A stretch of DNA of 64,000 nucleotides from Nitrosotalea devaniterrae (GCA_900065925.1 LN890280.1:860451-924450); one strand, 5' to 3'; counted from the first letter of the stretch, positions 36,223 through 46,487 are shown. The notes: a model not told the origin generated them from the sequence alone. Translations and numbers: made by a program.

Positions 36223-38670
36223 TTAAAATGCTTTTATGTATTTTTCAAAATCAATTTCACTTTCTAGGAGTTTGATGTATCTAGAATCCAATGAAATTAT
36301 ATGATCAATCAATGGGGCAAGCTCTTCATCTTTTCCTTGCTTGAATGTGCTAAATGATTTATAATATAACGCGCTTGTATTGTCTGGATTTGATTTTAAA
36401 ACCAGATCATAGTATTTTATGGCCTCGTCATGTCTTTCTAAAGATGCTAGGATTCTACCTGCCTGCAAGACCACTTCACCATATTGATAATTCTGATTTA
36501 TGATGCACTGGTAACACCATAATGCTTCCTCAAACCTTGACATGGATTCTAATGCGATGCCCTTGTGATACAATGCAGGCAGATATTTTGGGTTAGAGTC
36601 TAATATCTCATCAAAACATACGATTGCTTCTTCAAAATAACTTGTCTCAAATAAAGACATACCTTTGTGGTACAATTTTAATTTCTCAAATAATGATCTT
36701 TTGTGAAATAATGCAGATGCATGATCTGGTTTTATTTCTAATGCTGATTCATAGCACTCTACTGCCTCTTCAAACTTGGAAAGTTCTTCAAGTGCAATGC
36801 CCTTGTTGTATAACGCAGACAGGTGCTTTGGATTTATTTCAAGCACCTTGTCAAGGCATGTAATTGCATCCACAAATTGATTCATTTCCAGAAAAAGTAT
36901 ACCCTTGTCACACAATGCTACAATGTGGACAGGGTTTATTGTGACTAGTTTTTCTAGCGACATTATTGCCTGTTCGTGTTTTCCTGATCTTGCATCAAGA
37001 ACACTCTTGTTGTACAATGCAGACACATGGTCTGGCTTTATTCTCAATACTGACTCATAACATCGTATAGCTTCCTCAAACCTTGACAGTGATTCGAGTG
37101 CAATACCCTTGTTGTATAACGCAGACAGGTGCTTTGGATTTATTTCAAGCACCTTGTCAAGGCATGTAATTGCATCACTGAACTGCTTTTTTTCAAGCAA
37201 GATGATTGCTTTGTGATATGATGAAGTGATATTTCTTGGATTTAACATGATCAACTTGTCTAATGATGTGATTGCTTTTTCATGTCTTTTTAATTTTGTA
37301 TCAAGTATACTTTTATGGTATAATGCAGAAATATGGCTTGGTTTTATTTCTAATACTGATTCATAGCATTCCACTGCCTCTTCAAACTTGGATAATTCTT
37401 TCAGTGCGATACCCTTGCTGTACAACGCACACAAATGTCTTGGATTGTGATCAAGTACCTTGTTAAAACAGATAATTGCCTCTTCAAAACGGTTTGTCCC
37501 AAGTAGGGCCATGCCTTTATCCTGAACTGCCAATACGTGCTCTGGATTAATTCTGATTAATCCATTCAACAATTCTATTGCCTCATCATATTTTCCGACC
37601 ATTGCATCAAGAACACTCTTGTTGTACAATGCAGACACATGGTCTGGCTTTATTCTCAATACTGACTCATAACATCGTATAGCTTCCTCAAACCTTGACA
37701 GTGATTCGAGTGCAATACCCTTGTTGTATAACGCAGACAGGTGTTTTGGATTTATTTCAAGCACCTTGTCAAGGCATGTAATTGATTTTTCACACTGTTT
37801 TGTTTTATAAAGTAACATTCCCTTGTTGTACTGGGCCAATACGTGCTCTGGATTTATTGCAATTAACCTGTCTAATGACTCGATTGATTTACTCTGTTGA
37901 CATATTTTATCAAAGAGTGTTTTTTTATTATACAACGCAGACACATGGTCTGGCTTTATTCTCAATACTGATTCATAGCACTCTACTGCCTCTTCAAACT
38001 TGGAAAGTTCTTCAAGTGCAATGCCCTTGTTGTATAACGCAGACAGGTGCTTTGGATTTATTTCAAGAACTTTGTCAAGGCACATGTTTGCATCACTGAA
38101 CTGCTTTTTTTCAAGCAAGATGATTGCCTTGTCATATAATGCAGTGGTATTTCTTGAATCAAGCATGATGAGTATGTCCAGAGATTTTATCGCATCATCA
38201 TATTTTCCAGTCATGGAATCAAGCACACTCTTGTTGTACAACGCAGACACATGGTGTGGCTTTGTCTCAAGTACTAACTTGTAGCACTCTAGTGCTTTTT
38301 CTGGTTGTGCCATTAATTCATACAATTTTCCCCGGCTGTATTGGATCTTAAAATTACTTGGAACTGATGATAACATAAAATCTATCATTTCTAATGATTT
38401 TGAATATTCTTTTAAATTATAATGGAAATTTGCAAGACCAAAAACTATTATTCCAAGTTTTTGTTGTTTTTCTATTTCTTTGAATGATAGTTTTTTTATG
38501 ATTTGTTCATAGAGTACAATTGATGGCATGCATCGCTGTCTGGTATTTTCAGATATTTGCAATTGACGTAATTCAAAATCTGACAAGAGTCCAGCTGTTG
38601 ATAATTCATTTTCTAGTATTCTAGTTATAATGCTTAGTTGAATCTGTATTTTTTCATTATCTTGATTCAT
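36223..38670 (-). CDS. tetratricopeptide repeat protein with about 20 TPR units
   Basis: 815 residues. After ~85 helical residues, the protein is a run of 34-residue TPR units (consensus ALYNKGIALEELSKFEEA then ECYESVLRIKPDHVS). TPR arrays form a superhelical scaffold for protein binding. There is no signal peptide or membrane segment, so a cytoplasmic scaffold near the two-component genes is likely. Units are strikingly alike, and a ~190-base stretch recurs at 612-base spacing with one mismatch seen, showing recent internal expansion. Confidence 0.88.
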   Translation of the reverse strand: MNQDNEKIQIQLSIITRILENELSTAGLLSDFELRQLQISENTRQRCMPSIVLYEQIIKKLSFKEIEKQQKLGIIVFGLANFHYNLKEYSKSLEMIDFMLSSVPSNFKIQYSRGKLYELMAQPEKALECYKLVLETKPHHVSALYNKSVLDSMTGKYDDAIKSLDILIMLDSRNTTALYDKAIILLEKKQFSDANMCLDKVLEINPKHLSALYNKGIALEELSKFEEAVECYESVLRIKPDHVSALYNKKTLFDKICQQSKSIESLDRLIAINPEHVLAQYNKGMLLYKTKQCEKSITCLDKVLEINPKHLSALYNKGIALESLSRFEEAIRCYESVLRIKPDHVSALYNKSVLDAMVGKYDEAIELLNGLIRINPEHVLAVQDKGMALLGTNRFEEAIICFNKVLDHNPRHLCALYSKGIALKELSKFEEAVECYESVLEIKPSHISALYHKSILDTKLKRHEKAITSLDKLIMLNPRNITSSYHKAIILLEKKQFSDAITCLDKVLEINPKHLSALYNKGIALESLSRFEEAIRCYESVLRIKPDHVSALYNKSVLDARSGKHEQAIMSLEKLVTINPVHIVALCDKGILFLEMNQFVDAITCLDKVLEINPKHLSALYNKGIALEELSKFEEAVECYESALEIKPDHASALFHKRSLFEKLKLYHKGMSLFETSYFEEAIVCFDEILDSNPKYLPALYHKGIALESMSRFEEALWCYQCIINQNYQYGEVVLQAGRILASLERHDEAIKYYDLVLKSNPDNTSALYYKSFSTFKQGKDEELAPLIDHIISLDSRYIKLLESEIDFEKYIKAF
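36990..37180 (-). repeat. internal TPR DNA repeat, copy 1
   Basis: Almost identical to 37602-37792, 612 bases away (six TPR units). The one mismatch I saw is GCTTTGG against GTTTTGG. Confidence 0.75.
37602..37792 (-). repeat. internal TPR DNA repeat, copy 2
   Basis: Partner of 36990-37180. Exact ends are approximate because neighbouring units are also similar. Confidence 0.7.
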
Positions 38671-38797
38671 CTGGTCACCTGAGATGAATGATTACAAAAT
38701 AATTTATCATCCACTAGGAAATTGTATCAAAGTAGCTTAAAAACACGTGATTGTTTGGTTACAATGAGCTTTCTATTTGCAGATTTTGGTTGTCACT

Positions 38798-40264
38798 CTA
38801 TTCTCTAATCTGACAGCTTGATAGTGGTATTGCCATGCTTTCAAAAAGTTTGCTAAGTTCATCTGACTTGACTGTACATATTACATGTAATAGAATGCTA
38901 TTCAGACCCGTTTGATTTATGCCAGTAATGTTACCTTGATTGGCTTGGTTCAAAGATCTGGTAAGGTTTGCCAACTGGTCAGGAGAAAATGAAATGCTGG
39001 CATTAAAGTCACCTATTGTTTTATTGTCCAAAAATCCCTGTAGTTTGTCAGGGGTAAGGTCAAGTGTAGCATTATCTCCTAGGATCTTTGACAACTCTGC
39101 AGGACTCATGTTCAGGTTTGTGTTGTTTCCCATCATCTCAGATAACTGCTCTGGACTCATGTTCAGTTTTGTACCATTTCCAATCAGATTCGCCAATTGT
39201 TTTGGTGTTATTTTTATTGCATTGTTAGTCATGTTGGGATAGTTTGATATCTGATTGGTATCATTCAAAGAAGTATCTGGATTTGATTTTATCCCGGGAA
39301 CGTCAATTACTTCAAGATTATTTGAAAATAGACTTGAAACATAGAGTTTGTTTGTTATTGGGTTAATCGCTATATACTGGGCTGCAATGCCTGACTTGAA
39401 TTTGTTTATCACTGTATTTGTATTTCCATCTATCTCGAAAATTTCTCCGGTTTGCTCACTTGTCTGGAAAATCTTGTTGGTCAATGGGTTTGTGATAATT
39501 CCCCACGAACCTGCACTGGTAGGTATGTCGGCTATTATCTGATTGTTGGTTCCATTGATAACTGATACAGTACCTGTTCCCCAATGGCTGACATATATGA
39601 GGTTAGTCAATGGGTTTACTGCAATTCCCCACGGACCTCCATCTACATGTATTGTATCAATTATCATGTCCCTTGTACCATCAATGACTGAAACTGAATT
39701 TGAGAGACTATTTGCAACATAGATGCGATTAGTTGTTGGGTTTGCTACAACTCCCCACGGACCGCTTTGCACTTGGATGTTTGAGATCAGATTATTTGTT
39801 GCACCGTCAATTACTGATACTGAATCTGAAAGTAAATTTGTAACATAAATGGTATTAGTGGAAGGGTTTACCGAAACGCCCCAGGGATTATTTTGTACTG
39901 GTACATTTGCAATAATTTTATTTGTGCTTCCATCTATTACTGAAACTTGTCCGCCTAGTCTGTCGGTGATGTAAATATTGTTAGTTGTCGGGTTTACATC
40001 TATGCGTGCAGCGCCCGTGTTTGAAAATACTGAACCCTGATTTAGTGAAACATAATTTGATATCTTGTTTGTAGCACCGTCAATTACTGATATGACTCCT
40101 GTGACAGAGCCTGTGACGTATATCTTGTTTGTAGTTGGATTGACTCCTATGCCCCTACTTCCCCAGCCTGTATCAATGTCTGTCAGCGCATATGTGATAT
40201 GGGTTGAAAGGCTACATGCTACAATAATAGCTATAACTAGTGAATATTGCTGCCTATTCATCAT
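38798..40264 (-). CDS. exported YVTN beta-propeller protein with Asn/Ser-Pro repeat tail
   Basis: 488 residues. A signal peptide (LVIAIIVACSLSTHITYA) precedes about seven propeller blades of ~42 residues with NPTTNxIYVTNxxSxSVSVIDGxTNxII (about 30-325). The remaining part has three to four ~24-residue repeats of the form LNMSPEQLSEMMGNNT, with many N-x-T sequons, then a short Cys-containing end. YVTN proteins are common in archaeal envelopes; binding rather than catalysis is likely. Adjacent to the TPR gene on the same strand. Confidence 0.82.
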   Translation of the reverse strand: MMNRQQYSLVIAIIVACSLSTHITYALTDIDTGWGSRGIGVNPTTNKIYVTGSVTGVISVIDGATNKISNYVSLNQGSVFSNTGAARIDVNPTTNNIYITDRLGGQVSVIDGSTNKIIANVPVQNNPWGVSVNPSTNTIYVTNLLSDSVSVIDGATNNLISNIQVQSGPWGVVANPTTNRIYVANSLSNSVSVIDGTRDMIIDTIHVDGGPWGIAVNPLTNLIYVSHWGTGTVSVINGTNNQIIADIPTSAGSWGIITNPLTNKIFQTSEQTGEIFEIDGNTNTVINKFKSGIAAQYIAINPITNKLYVSSLFSNNLEVIDVPGIKSNPDTSLNDTNQISNYPNMTNNAIKITPKQLANLIGNGTKLNMSPEQLSEMMGNNTNLNMSPAELSKILGDNATLDLTPDKLQGFLDNKTIGDFNASISFSPDQLANLTRSLNQANQGNITGINQTGLNSILLHVICTVKSDELSKLFESMAIPLSSCQIRE

Positions 40265-40513
40265 CTTTTTATCTTGTTTTTCTTACTCATATAACAATCT
40301 GCAATTTTGTTAGTAAACCCAGTTCCAATTTGGTCATATCTTCAACTATGTGAAAAAACAAGAACTGAGAACTGCGGCGTGTCGGTGGGAATGATAGGCC
40401 TGTCCTCAGATCTTATGTTTCATACGTAATGGGTTTTAGATTAGTCTGTGTCTGTTTAAAATAAACAAGCTATTACGGTAAATTAGATATATGTACGATG
40501 TTCATGTCTATTC

Positions 40514-41026
40514 ATGCATGTGCTGATAGCTGAAGATGAAAAGGATCTCTTGGACCAGTACCAAGATATGCTAGAAGAAAAAGGTCACAAAGTAACTACA
40601 TCTGCAAATGGTGATGAGTGCATCAAGATCTACCGTATCGAGTCTGAAAATATCAAAAAATCTGATGATTTGTCTTCTCCGTTTGATGCCGTGATTTTGG
40701 ATTATCAAATGCCGCTAAAAAATGGGCTTGAAACTGCAAAAGAAATTCTGGAAATGAATTCACATCAGAGAATAATATTTGCATCAGGTTTTGTTCAAGA
40801 AACATTTTTTGAGTCAGTCAAGAGCCTCAAACAGATAACTGAGATAATGAAAAAACCATTTCATCTTCAGGCATTAGTAGATACGCTAGAAGACAAGGAG
40901 ATTTATCAAAAATTGGAAAAACTAAATGTGGATATTTCTGCAATCAAGGAATTGAATCCATCACATGCTCAGATACAGGCATATTTTGATGTCTTATGTC
41001 AACTACAAAAGGGACGAACATTCTAG
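40514..41026 (+). CDS. stand-alone response regulator with helical C-terminal extension
   Basis: 170 residues. Receiver with IAEDEKDLLDQYQDMLEEKG, phospho-acceptor D63 (VILDYQMPLKNG) and K114 (IMKKPF). A ~50-residue charged helical extension (IYQKLEKLNVDISAIKEL) follows. The switch residue is Ser (FASGFVQ). Related to the 35-36 kb regulators but lacks their GTSVPVGPSRTG tail. The region before it contains TCTGTTTAAAATAAACA, a partial palindrome. Confidence 0.85.
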   Translation: MHVLIAEDEKDLLDQYQDMLEEKGHKVTTSANGDECIKIYRIESENIKKSDDLSSPFDAVILDYQMPLKNGLETAKEILEMNSHQRIIFASGFVQETFFESVKSLKQITEIMKKPFHLQALVDTLEDKEIYQKLEKLNVDISAIKELNPSHAQIQAYFDVLCQLQKGRTF

Positions 41027-41059
41027 TTGTCTACGCCATAAAATTAATACATTAAAAAT

Positions 41060-42055
41060 TTATTCATTATTGCAAAAGTCGTCAGATGGTTTTACATCAT
41101 TGTATAATTTCTGAAGTGTATTGATATCACATGTTGATATGTATGAATGATCTGCAGCGATGGAATCGTGCATGAGATCGGATGTATTGCTTGTATGTGG
41201 CAAGCCTAGCGCATGTCCAAACTCATGTCTTACTATGGACTCTGTTTGAGTGTCGGTTAATTTTCCTGCATCATATATCGTAATGAACGCTTTTAGTATC
41301 TGATTTCCATCTACTATGGTCCTTGTTACACCGGAATACCCGTTGCTATCCTTGATTGTGGAGAGCGTTATCACTATCTGGCCTTCGCCACTTGGAGACT
41401 GGATTATGTTGAATTTTTCTGGGACATAGTGCTTTGTATCTGATATGGTCTTTACAGCCCCCTGCCATCCCTTGAAATACTTGCTTGGTGCGGAATCTGC
41501 TTGATACGTCTGAGAGTTGTCGTCTGTTATCATATCTGTTGACATTATGGCATTTTTCACGGCTTGAATATTTTGGTCGCTTGCACCTGCGTTGTTTTCT
41601 ATATTTACAACAAGTGGTGTATTATTGGCCACATTCCAATACTTGTAATCATCCGTAATACTTCCTCGTAGGTTTTCTGTCATGTATCGTGTTTTTATGG
41701 ATGAATTAATGTCTGCAGATGGCTGGATTGCGTAGTTTGTTGCTACAAAAAATAGTAAAACAATTACTATTGGTAGTATCAAAAGTTCTATCTTGAGTAT
41801 GGTCTTGGCGCTTAATTTTTGAATTCTTTTTTTAACTAGAATAATTTCATGTGAAATGGTATTTTGTTTTTGAAGTAATTCACTAATTTCATGCTCTGGT
41901 TCCGAGTCTAGATTATCTCTTTTTGTTTTTGATTCATCTTGTATCTCCAACAACTGGATGTATTCCGTAGTCTTGTTGAGCTCATTTGTTAGATGTCCAA
42001 GCTGGTCTCGCAGTTGTTTTATTGATTCTTCTTTATCTTGCATTCTTTGAGTCAT
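41060..42055 (-). CDS. membrane-anchored metzincin-type metalloprotease
   Basis: 331 residues. A coiled-coil N-terminus (about 1-85), one membrane helix (about 87-107) and an exported domain with the zinc-binding motif HEFGHALGLPH (H277, E278, H281, H287) and a Met-turn at DLM (M295). This fits the matrixin-like metzincins. Orientation suggests coiled coil inside and protease outside, so it could trim surface proteins in response to an internal partner. The pairing of an internal coiled coil with an external protease is unusual. Confidence 0.82.
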   Translation of the reverse strand: MTQRMQDKEESIKQLRDQLGHLTNELNKTTEYIQLLEIQDESKTKRDNLDSEPEHEISELLQKQNTISHEIILVKKRIQKLSAKTILKIELLILPIVIVLLFFVATNYAIQPSADINSSIKTRYMTENLRGSITDDYKYWNVANNTPLVVNIENNAGASDQNIQAVKNAIMSTDMITDDNSQTYQADSAPSKYFKGWQGAVKTISDTKHYVPEKFNIIQSPSGEGQIVITLSTIKDSNGYSGVTRTIVDGNQILKAFITIYDAGKLTDTQTESIVRHEFGHALGLPHTSNTSDLMHDSIAADHSYISTCDINTLQKLYNDVKPSDDFCNNE

Positions 42056-42070
42056 GTGTATTTTATTCTC

Positions 42071-42958
42071 CTATGCTAGGGTTGTAATCAAATCCCATGG
42101 TGTTAACACATTATTTTGAGTCATGACAAATGCATTTTTCATACCTAGCATGATCTTACACATCTCAGGCACTGTGATATTATCAGAAATTATGCGGCCA
42201 GTCTTTAGATTCAATGTACTTACCTTTGAGTCCAAAAAATTATCAATTTCACCCAAATAATTCAACTCTGATATTTTTTCAAATATTGTCTGTGGTGTCA
42301 CAAATAATGGCGTATGTTCTAAAATAACCACATCTGTGTTGTTTCTTAACATCTCTCCAATGAGGAATCCTAAACTGTCTTCCTTCTGGAATGTGACCAC
42401 TTTCTTGGAAGGCATATCTGAGACCTTGATTCTCGTATCGCAGAGTATTCCAACTTCTAACAAACGTCTTGCGGATATTGTTGAAAATTCACCATCAGTT
42501 GTTTGAACCAAGGCAAAGTCTCTGCCAATGTCGTTCATTTTCTTTAACAGATCATATACTCGCATTTTTGGAGAAGCCTTCTCCATGTTAACACTCATTA
42601 TATCATGAACTGACTGCTCTACAAAAAAATCATGAGTAGGATTTGAATACACGCCCTGTAAGACTTCTTTGCTTCCAATCATGCCCACTGGTGTATCTGA
42701 TTCCATTGCTACCAAATTGTTAGTGTGAGTTGCAAGAAAACGTACAAGCATAGATGTTGCCACCCAAACTTTTTCTTTGCTTTCGATTGTTGCCATTGAT
42801 GAATATACCAACAAGTGCGGCAAAATTTCCTCAATGGTACAATGATTAAGATCTTTTCCCAAAGTTGACGGAGAAAAGAGTATTGATTCTTTTTTATTGT
42901 GAATTTTTATTTTATCAAATATTTTGTTTTGTAAATCTAACAAAAAACTATTATTCAT
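42071..42958 (-). CDS. CBS-like domain protein
   Basis: 295 residues without membrane helices. Two regions resemble CBS modules: about 70-165 (VAMESDTPVGMIGSKEVLQG, DIMSVNMEKASPKMRVYDLLKKMND) and about 175-290 (VSDMPSKKVVTFQKEDSLGFLIGEMLRNNTDVVI). Such modules usually bind adenosine nucleotides. Upstream of the metzincin gene by 15 bases on the same strand, so cotranscription is likely. The family match is from pattern only. Confidence 0.6.
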   Translation of the reverse strand: MNNSFLLDLQNKIFDKIKIHNKKESILFSPSTLGKDLNHCTIEEILPHLLVYSSMATIESKEKVWVATSMLVRFLATHTNNLVAMESDTPVGMIGSKEVLQGVYSNPTHDFFVEQSVHDIMSVNMEKASPKMRVYDLLKKMNDIGRDFALVQTTDGEFSTISARRLLEVGILCDTRIKVSDMPSKKVVTFQKEDSLGFLIGEMLRNNTDVVILEHTPLFVTPQTIFEKISELNYLGEIDNFLDSKVSTLNLKTGRIISDNITVPEMCKIMLGMKNAFVMTQNNVLTPWDLITTLA

Positions 42959-43135
42959 TTCTACATGCTCCTATGATGAAGTGTTTGTTTATTGAAATGT
43001 CAGACTTCATGAATTTAATTTAAAACTTTTAAATGATATTTTCTAGTATGTTCGCATTGAACAGACTTGTGTTTGGTTTAATTATTGGAACACACTGTTT
43101 TTGAAAATTTAGCATGTGCACCATCTTGACTGGCA

Positions 43136-45550
43136 TCATTTGGACTGCATACTTGTACCGGGGGTGGTTTTCTTGAAAGACAATATGCTCTTCTTTTTGA
43201 TTAAAACTCCGGTTATTGCAATTGTTCCAAGTACAAGTATTGGTAAGGTATCAATCCCCCCCACCTTCAACGACTTCAAGTTTGATTGCACTCCTCCAAG
43301 TGTTGAGACTCTCGATGTTGTTGCATTTGAGCCTGAATCTGTTCCAGTCCCGTTGATTGTTACCATCTTGCTTACATGAGACGGAATGTACCCCAAACCC
43401 GTTGCATTAGTGGTAATGTTTACTGTACTTCCAGCGTTAGGTAATAGTATGATATTTGCTGTCCCGTTCTGATTTGTCACTGAATCGCTGTTTTGAATGA
43501 TGGCTCCGCCCACCTTCCATTGTACCTTCATGTTCCGCAATGGGTCTCCATGGTCTTGGGCAGTAACACTTGCCATGAATGTCTCACCTGGCAAAGCCGA
43601 GGTAGGAGTTACTAGATTTAATGTTGGAGACATGCTGTCCACCGTTATTTTGTAAGTGGAAAGTGGCATATCATCTGCAAGTATTGATACTTGGGATGTG
43701 CCTACGGCGTTTGGAGTTATGTCAAGTGGTATGTAGTACTGTCCTTTTGTTATTGTAATGTTCTCTGGAAGTGTCAGTACATTTTTGTTGTTTGAGACAA
43801 GTTTCAGAGTGATGTCTTTTTGTGCAAACACCGGATTTGAGCCTGAATCAAAGATCTGAGCTATCAGAGTATTTTTCATATTCAAAAATATCGGATTCAA
43901 ATAATCTAATACTACCTGTGAGGGTGAATTGTTGACTGTCTCAAGGCTCATTGAAGTCTGATAGTTGTCAGAGATTAGATTGATGGTTGATGTGCCAGTC
44001 TTTGAAGAACTTGCATTTGTCAAGATTATGGGATCGCCTCTATGAATTGCAACTTGTTGGATTGAAAAATAGCCGTCAGGTATAACCTTGAGGGCCGAAT
44101 CACTTGAAAAATAGACTGGTATATTTGATGAATCGGCCTGATATATGGCAACTGGGAAATTACTATTACTCAATATCTTTGGCACCAAGGGCTGAGCTAT
44201 AAGTTTGAATGAATTACTTACTGGTAAAGAAATTACGGGCGTAACTGTTTGATCATCATATGTTACAACATGTAGTGATATGGTAGATGGTATGCTGGTA
44301 CCAACCTTGGCAAATACTGGTGCCACACCTGATCCTTTGTTTAGTATGACCTTGTCAACTACCAATGAGTCTGTATCTGATGAGTCAATTTCTACCTGAA
44401 AGTCGTGGCTTGCTATTATTGGGTTTCCATCCTTATCCTCTAGATGTAAAACTCCTATCAGTTCTTCTTTTCCAGTTGCCAATATGGGTAATATGTCAAG
44501 TCGTGCTGACTTGTCATCATAAAACTTTGTTGTAAAAGCAGTTATCTGATTCTGTTCTGCATTGACATACCCATTTGGTGCTGATGCAAAAACATTGTAT
44601 GTTCCATTTGCTGCTGCCTTTACAGCAATGTTCGTGTATCCCCAGTAGGAACCTTTCTTTATTATTATTGGCGCGTTTGATTCCACGTTTTGTATTATTG
44701 GGCTCGAATTTGTCACATTTGCATTTGGATCATTTATCCTCACAGGAATTGTTATGTCCTCTTTTGCAGGAGTAAGAGCACCAGAAGAGTCTGTCAATTG
44801 TGCAACTGCGTATGATATGGATGACTGGTAGTTGTTTATCTTTTGTGGAAATACATACAAATGTATTGTTGGAGAGTCTGTCTGACTGACCGTGACGGTG
44901 GCACTTGCAGACTGGAGTGAATTTGTTGATGCAAATATCTGTGTAGCTCCTATTTGTTTTATTTCAAATTTGCCTGTTCCATAATATTCTCCTGTTTTTA
45001 TCACGACATGTGTATCGGTCAATGTTACAACTCTACTGTCTGCTGTTTCAAGGTTGACAAGAATGTCATCTTGTGCAATTGCAGGTGAACCATTGTTGTT
45101 TATCAGTTCTACTGTAAAATATCCTGTATGTGGACCATTGAGTGAAAAAGTTGACGGTGTGGATTGTACCAATAATTTAACTGGATAATTCTCATTTCCG
45201 TATACTGTTATTGGAATTTCTTGTGAAACAAAACCTGGTGCGCCCAACTCGATCTTTGCACTTCCCTGTCCCGATGTTTTTAACTTGATATTTGTGATAA
45301 AATTATCATCATTGTTTTCTATTCCATTTACTTGAACTATTGAGGAATCCGTTGAAGAAAATATCATATTTTCAATTTTTTGTGGGTAAATGTGGCCATT
45401 GTGCATGGCATAAACCTGTAAGACCCCGTCTGAGTTCTCGATTAGTTTCTGAGGTATTAGCCTGACTCCGAAACTATAATCATCATCAGCATATGATTTC
45501 ATTATTCCTATGCTAGAAATTATAATTAGAATTAGTAATATGGTCCTCAA
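43136..45550 (-). CDS. large Ig-like secreted surface protein with C-terminal membrane anchor (copy 2)
   Basis: 804 residues from a TTG. The signal peptide (ILLILIIISSIGIMKSYA) is followed by Ig-like modules matching copy 1 at 3477-5882 in order and length (SARLDILPILATGKEELIGVLHLED against SARLDSLPILATGQKELVGVIHLED). A single membrane helix near the end (TLPILVLGTIAITGVLI) and a short basic tail follow. Many N-x-S/T sequons. A TrmB gene lies upstream and a prepilin peptidase beyond it, as near copy 1. Confidence 0.8.
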   Translation of the reverse strand: MRTILLILIIISSIGIMKSYADDDYSFGVRLIPQKLIENSDGVLQVYAMHNGHIYPQKIENMIFSSTDSSIVQVNGIENNDDNFITNIKLKTSGQGSAKIELGAPGFVSQEIPITVYGNENYPVKLLVQSTPSTFSLNGPHTGYFTVELINNNGSPAIAQDDILVNLETADSRVVTLTDTHVVIKTGEYYGTGKFEIKQIGATQIFASTNSLQSASATVTVSQTDSPTIHLYVFPQKINNYQSSISYAVAQLTDSSGALTPAKEDITIPVRINDPNANVTNSSPIIQNVESNAPIIIKKGSYWGYTNIAVKAAANGTYNVFASAPNGYVNAEQNQITAFTTKFYDDKSARLDILPILATGKEELIGVLHLEDKDGNPIIASHDFQVEIDSSDTDSLVVDKVILNKGSGVAPVFAKVGTSIPSTISLHVVTYDDQTVTPVISLPVSNSFKLIAQPLVPKILSNSNFPVAIYQADSSNIPVYFSSDSALKVIPDGYFSIQQVAIHRGDPIILTNASSSKTGTSTINLISDNYQTSMSLETVNNSPSQVVLDYLNPIFLNMKNTLIAQIFDSGSNPVFAQKDITLKLVSNNKNVLTLPENITITKGQYYIPLDITPNAVGTSQVSILADDMPLSTYKITVDSMSPTLNLVTPTSALPGETFMASVTAQDHGDPLRNMKVQWKVGGAIIQNSDSVTNQNGTANIILLPNAGSTVNITTNATGLGYIPSHVSKMVTINGTGTDSGSNATTSRVSTLGGVQSNLKSLKVGGIDTLPILVLGTIAITGVLIKKKSILSFKKTTPGTSMQSK

Positions 45551-45674
45551 TATAGGAAAAATACTCTAAAACCTGATATAAGATGGTGTATGGTTAATCT
45601 GAACGAAATTTAATATTCTATTTCAGATTGAACGGATTGATATAATAGTACATTTGTATGTGTTGGAATAAATC

Positions 45675-46487
45675 TTATGCTGATTGGTAGACGACTTCAA
45701 CAGGTTTTGATTTTTTCCACAAATGTTCACATAAACTAAAGATATTGTTTACAATCTCAGTTGAATTTGTATGAACTATTGAATCGGCATCATCGTTTAG
45801 ATCCATTGTTCCTTTCATGGAGCCAGACATTACAATTTGTTTATCTTTTTCTGCAACCATTCTTCCTTTGGAGGGAAGTTTTCCAAGTCTTGTTTCTGTT
45901 GCACCTAATTTTTGTACAAGATTTATCGCCTGTTTATTTTCAACTTCTGTAATTATCCTAACTTCGCCACCCCTTTTGATGCAGTCCTTTATCTTTTCAG
46001 GAATTGCAGTATGGTACATTCTCATTATGTCTTCCACCGTACTTACAACATACACTACATCGCTTGCCTCGTTTACCAGTTTTCCAATTCTTGCATAGAT
46101 GTTTGATCTGCCTTGTATTATTGAAAATGATGACATGGAATTGTCTGGAGTTGGTCGTTTTAGTTCCTCAAGATTTGCAACAACCTGCTTTGACAGCTTT
46201 TCCATTGTTGTAATTTCATCTTGTTTCTTTTGAATGATTCCTCGAAACGCTTCTTCCGGATTTACAGATTTACAAATCGTAGGATTTGAAAGTGTAGTTG
46301 TAATCAATCCTAGATTTCGTAACTTTGTAAGTGCTCTGTATGCCTTACCTCTATCGACATCTAGTTTTGCAGAAAGACTCCCCACTGTAACCTCTCCTGT
46401 TCGAAGCAGACCCAAGTAAATTTTGGCGTCATCTCCTTCTAGGCCAAAATATTTCAATGTTGAAAATAGATCTTCTTCGGTATTCAT
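45675..46487 (-). CDS. TrmB-family transcription regulator (copy 2)
   Basis: 270 residues. An N-terminal winged helix (about 8-75: LEGDDAKIYLGLLRTGEVTVGSLSAKLDVDRGKAYRALTKL), a coiled linker and a TrmB effector domain (DVVYVVSTVEDIMRMYHTAIPEKIKDCIKRGG). Its similarity to the 6961-7830 regulator is moderate and domain-wide. Same strand as the surface-protein gene downstream, which it may control. Confidence 0.83.
   Translation of the reverse strand: MNTEEDLFSTLKYFGLEGDDAKIYLGLLRTGEVTVGSLSAKLDVDRGKAYRALTKLRNLGLITTTLSNPTICKSVNPEEAFRGIIQKKQDEITTMEKLSKQVVANLEELKRPTPDNSMSSFSIIQGRSNIYARIGKLVNEASDVVYVVSTVEDIMRMYHTAIPEKIKDCIKRGGEVRIITEVENKQAINLVQKLGATETRLGKLPSKGRMVAEKDKQIVMSGSMKGTMDLNDDADSIVHTNSTEIVNNIFSLCEHLWKKSKPVEVVYQSA

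Noticed and set aside
36223-38670. CRISPR-like regular repeats in the TPR region
   Set aside because: The period is 102 bases with coding drift and no spacers of constant length; it is explained by TPR units.
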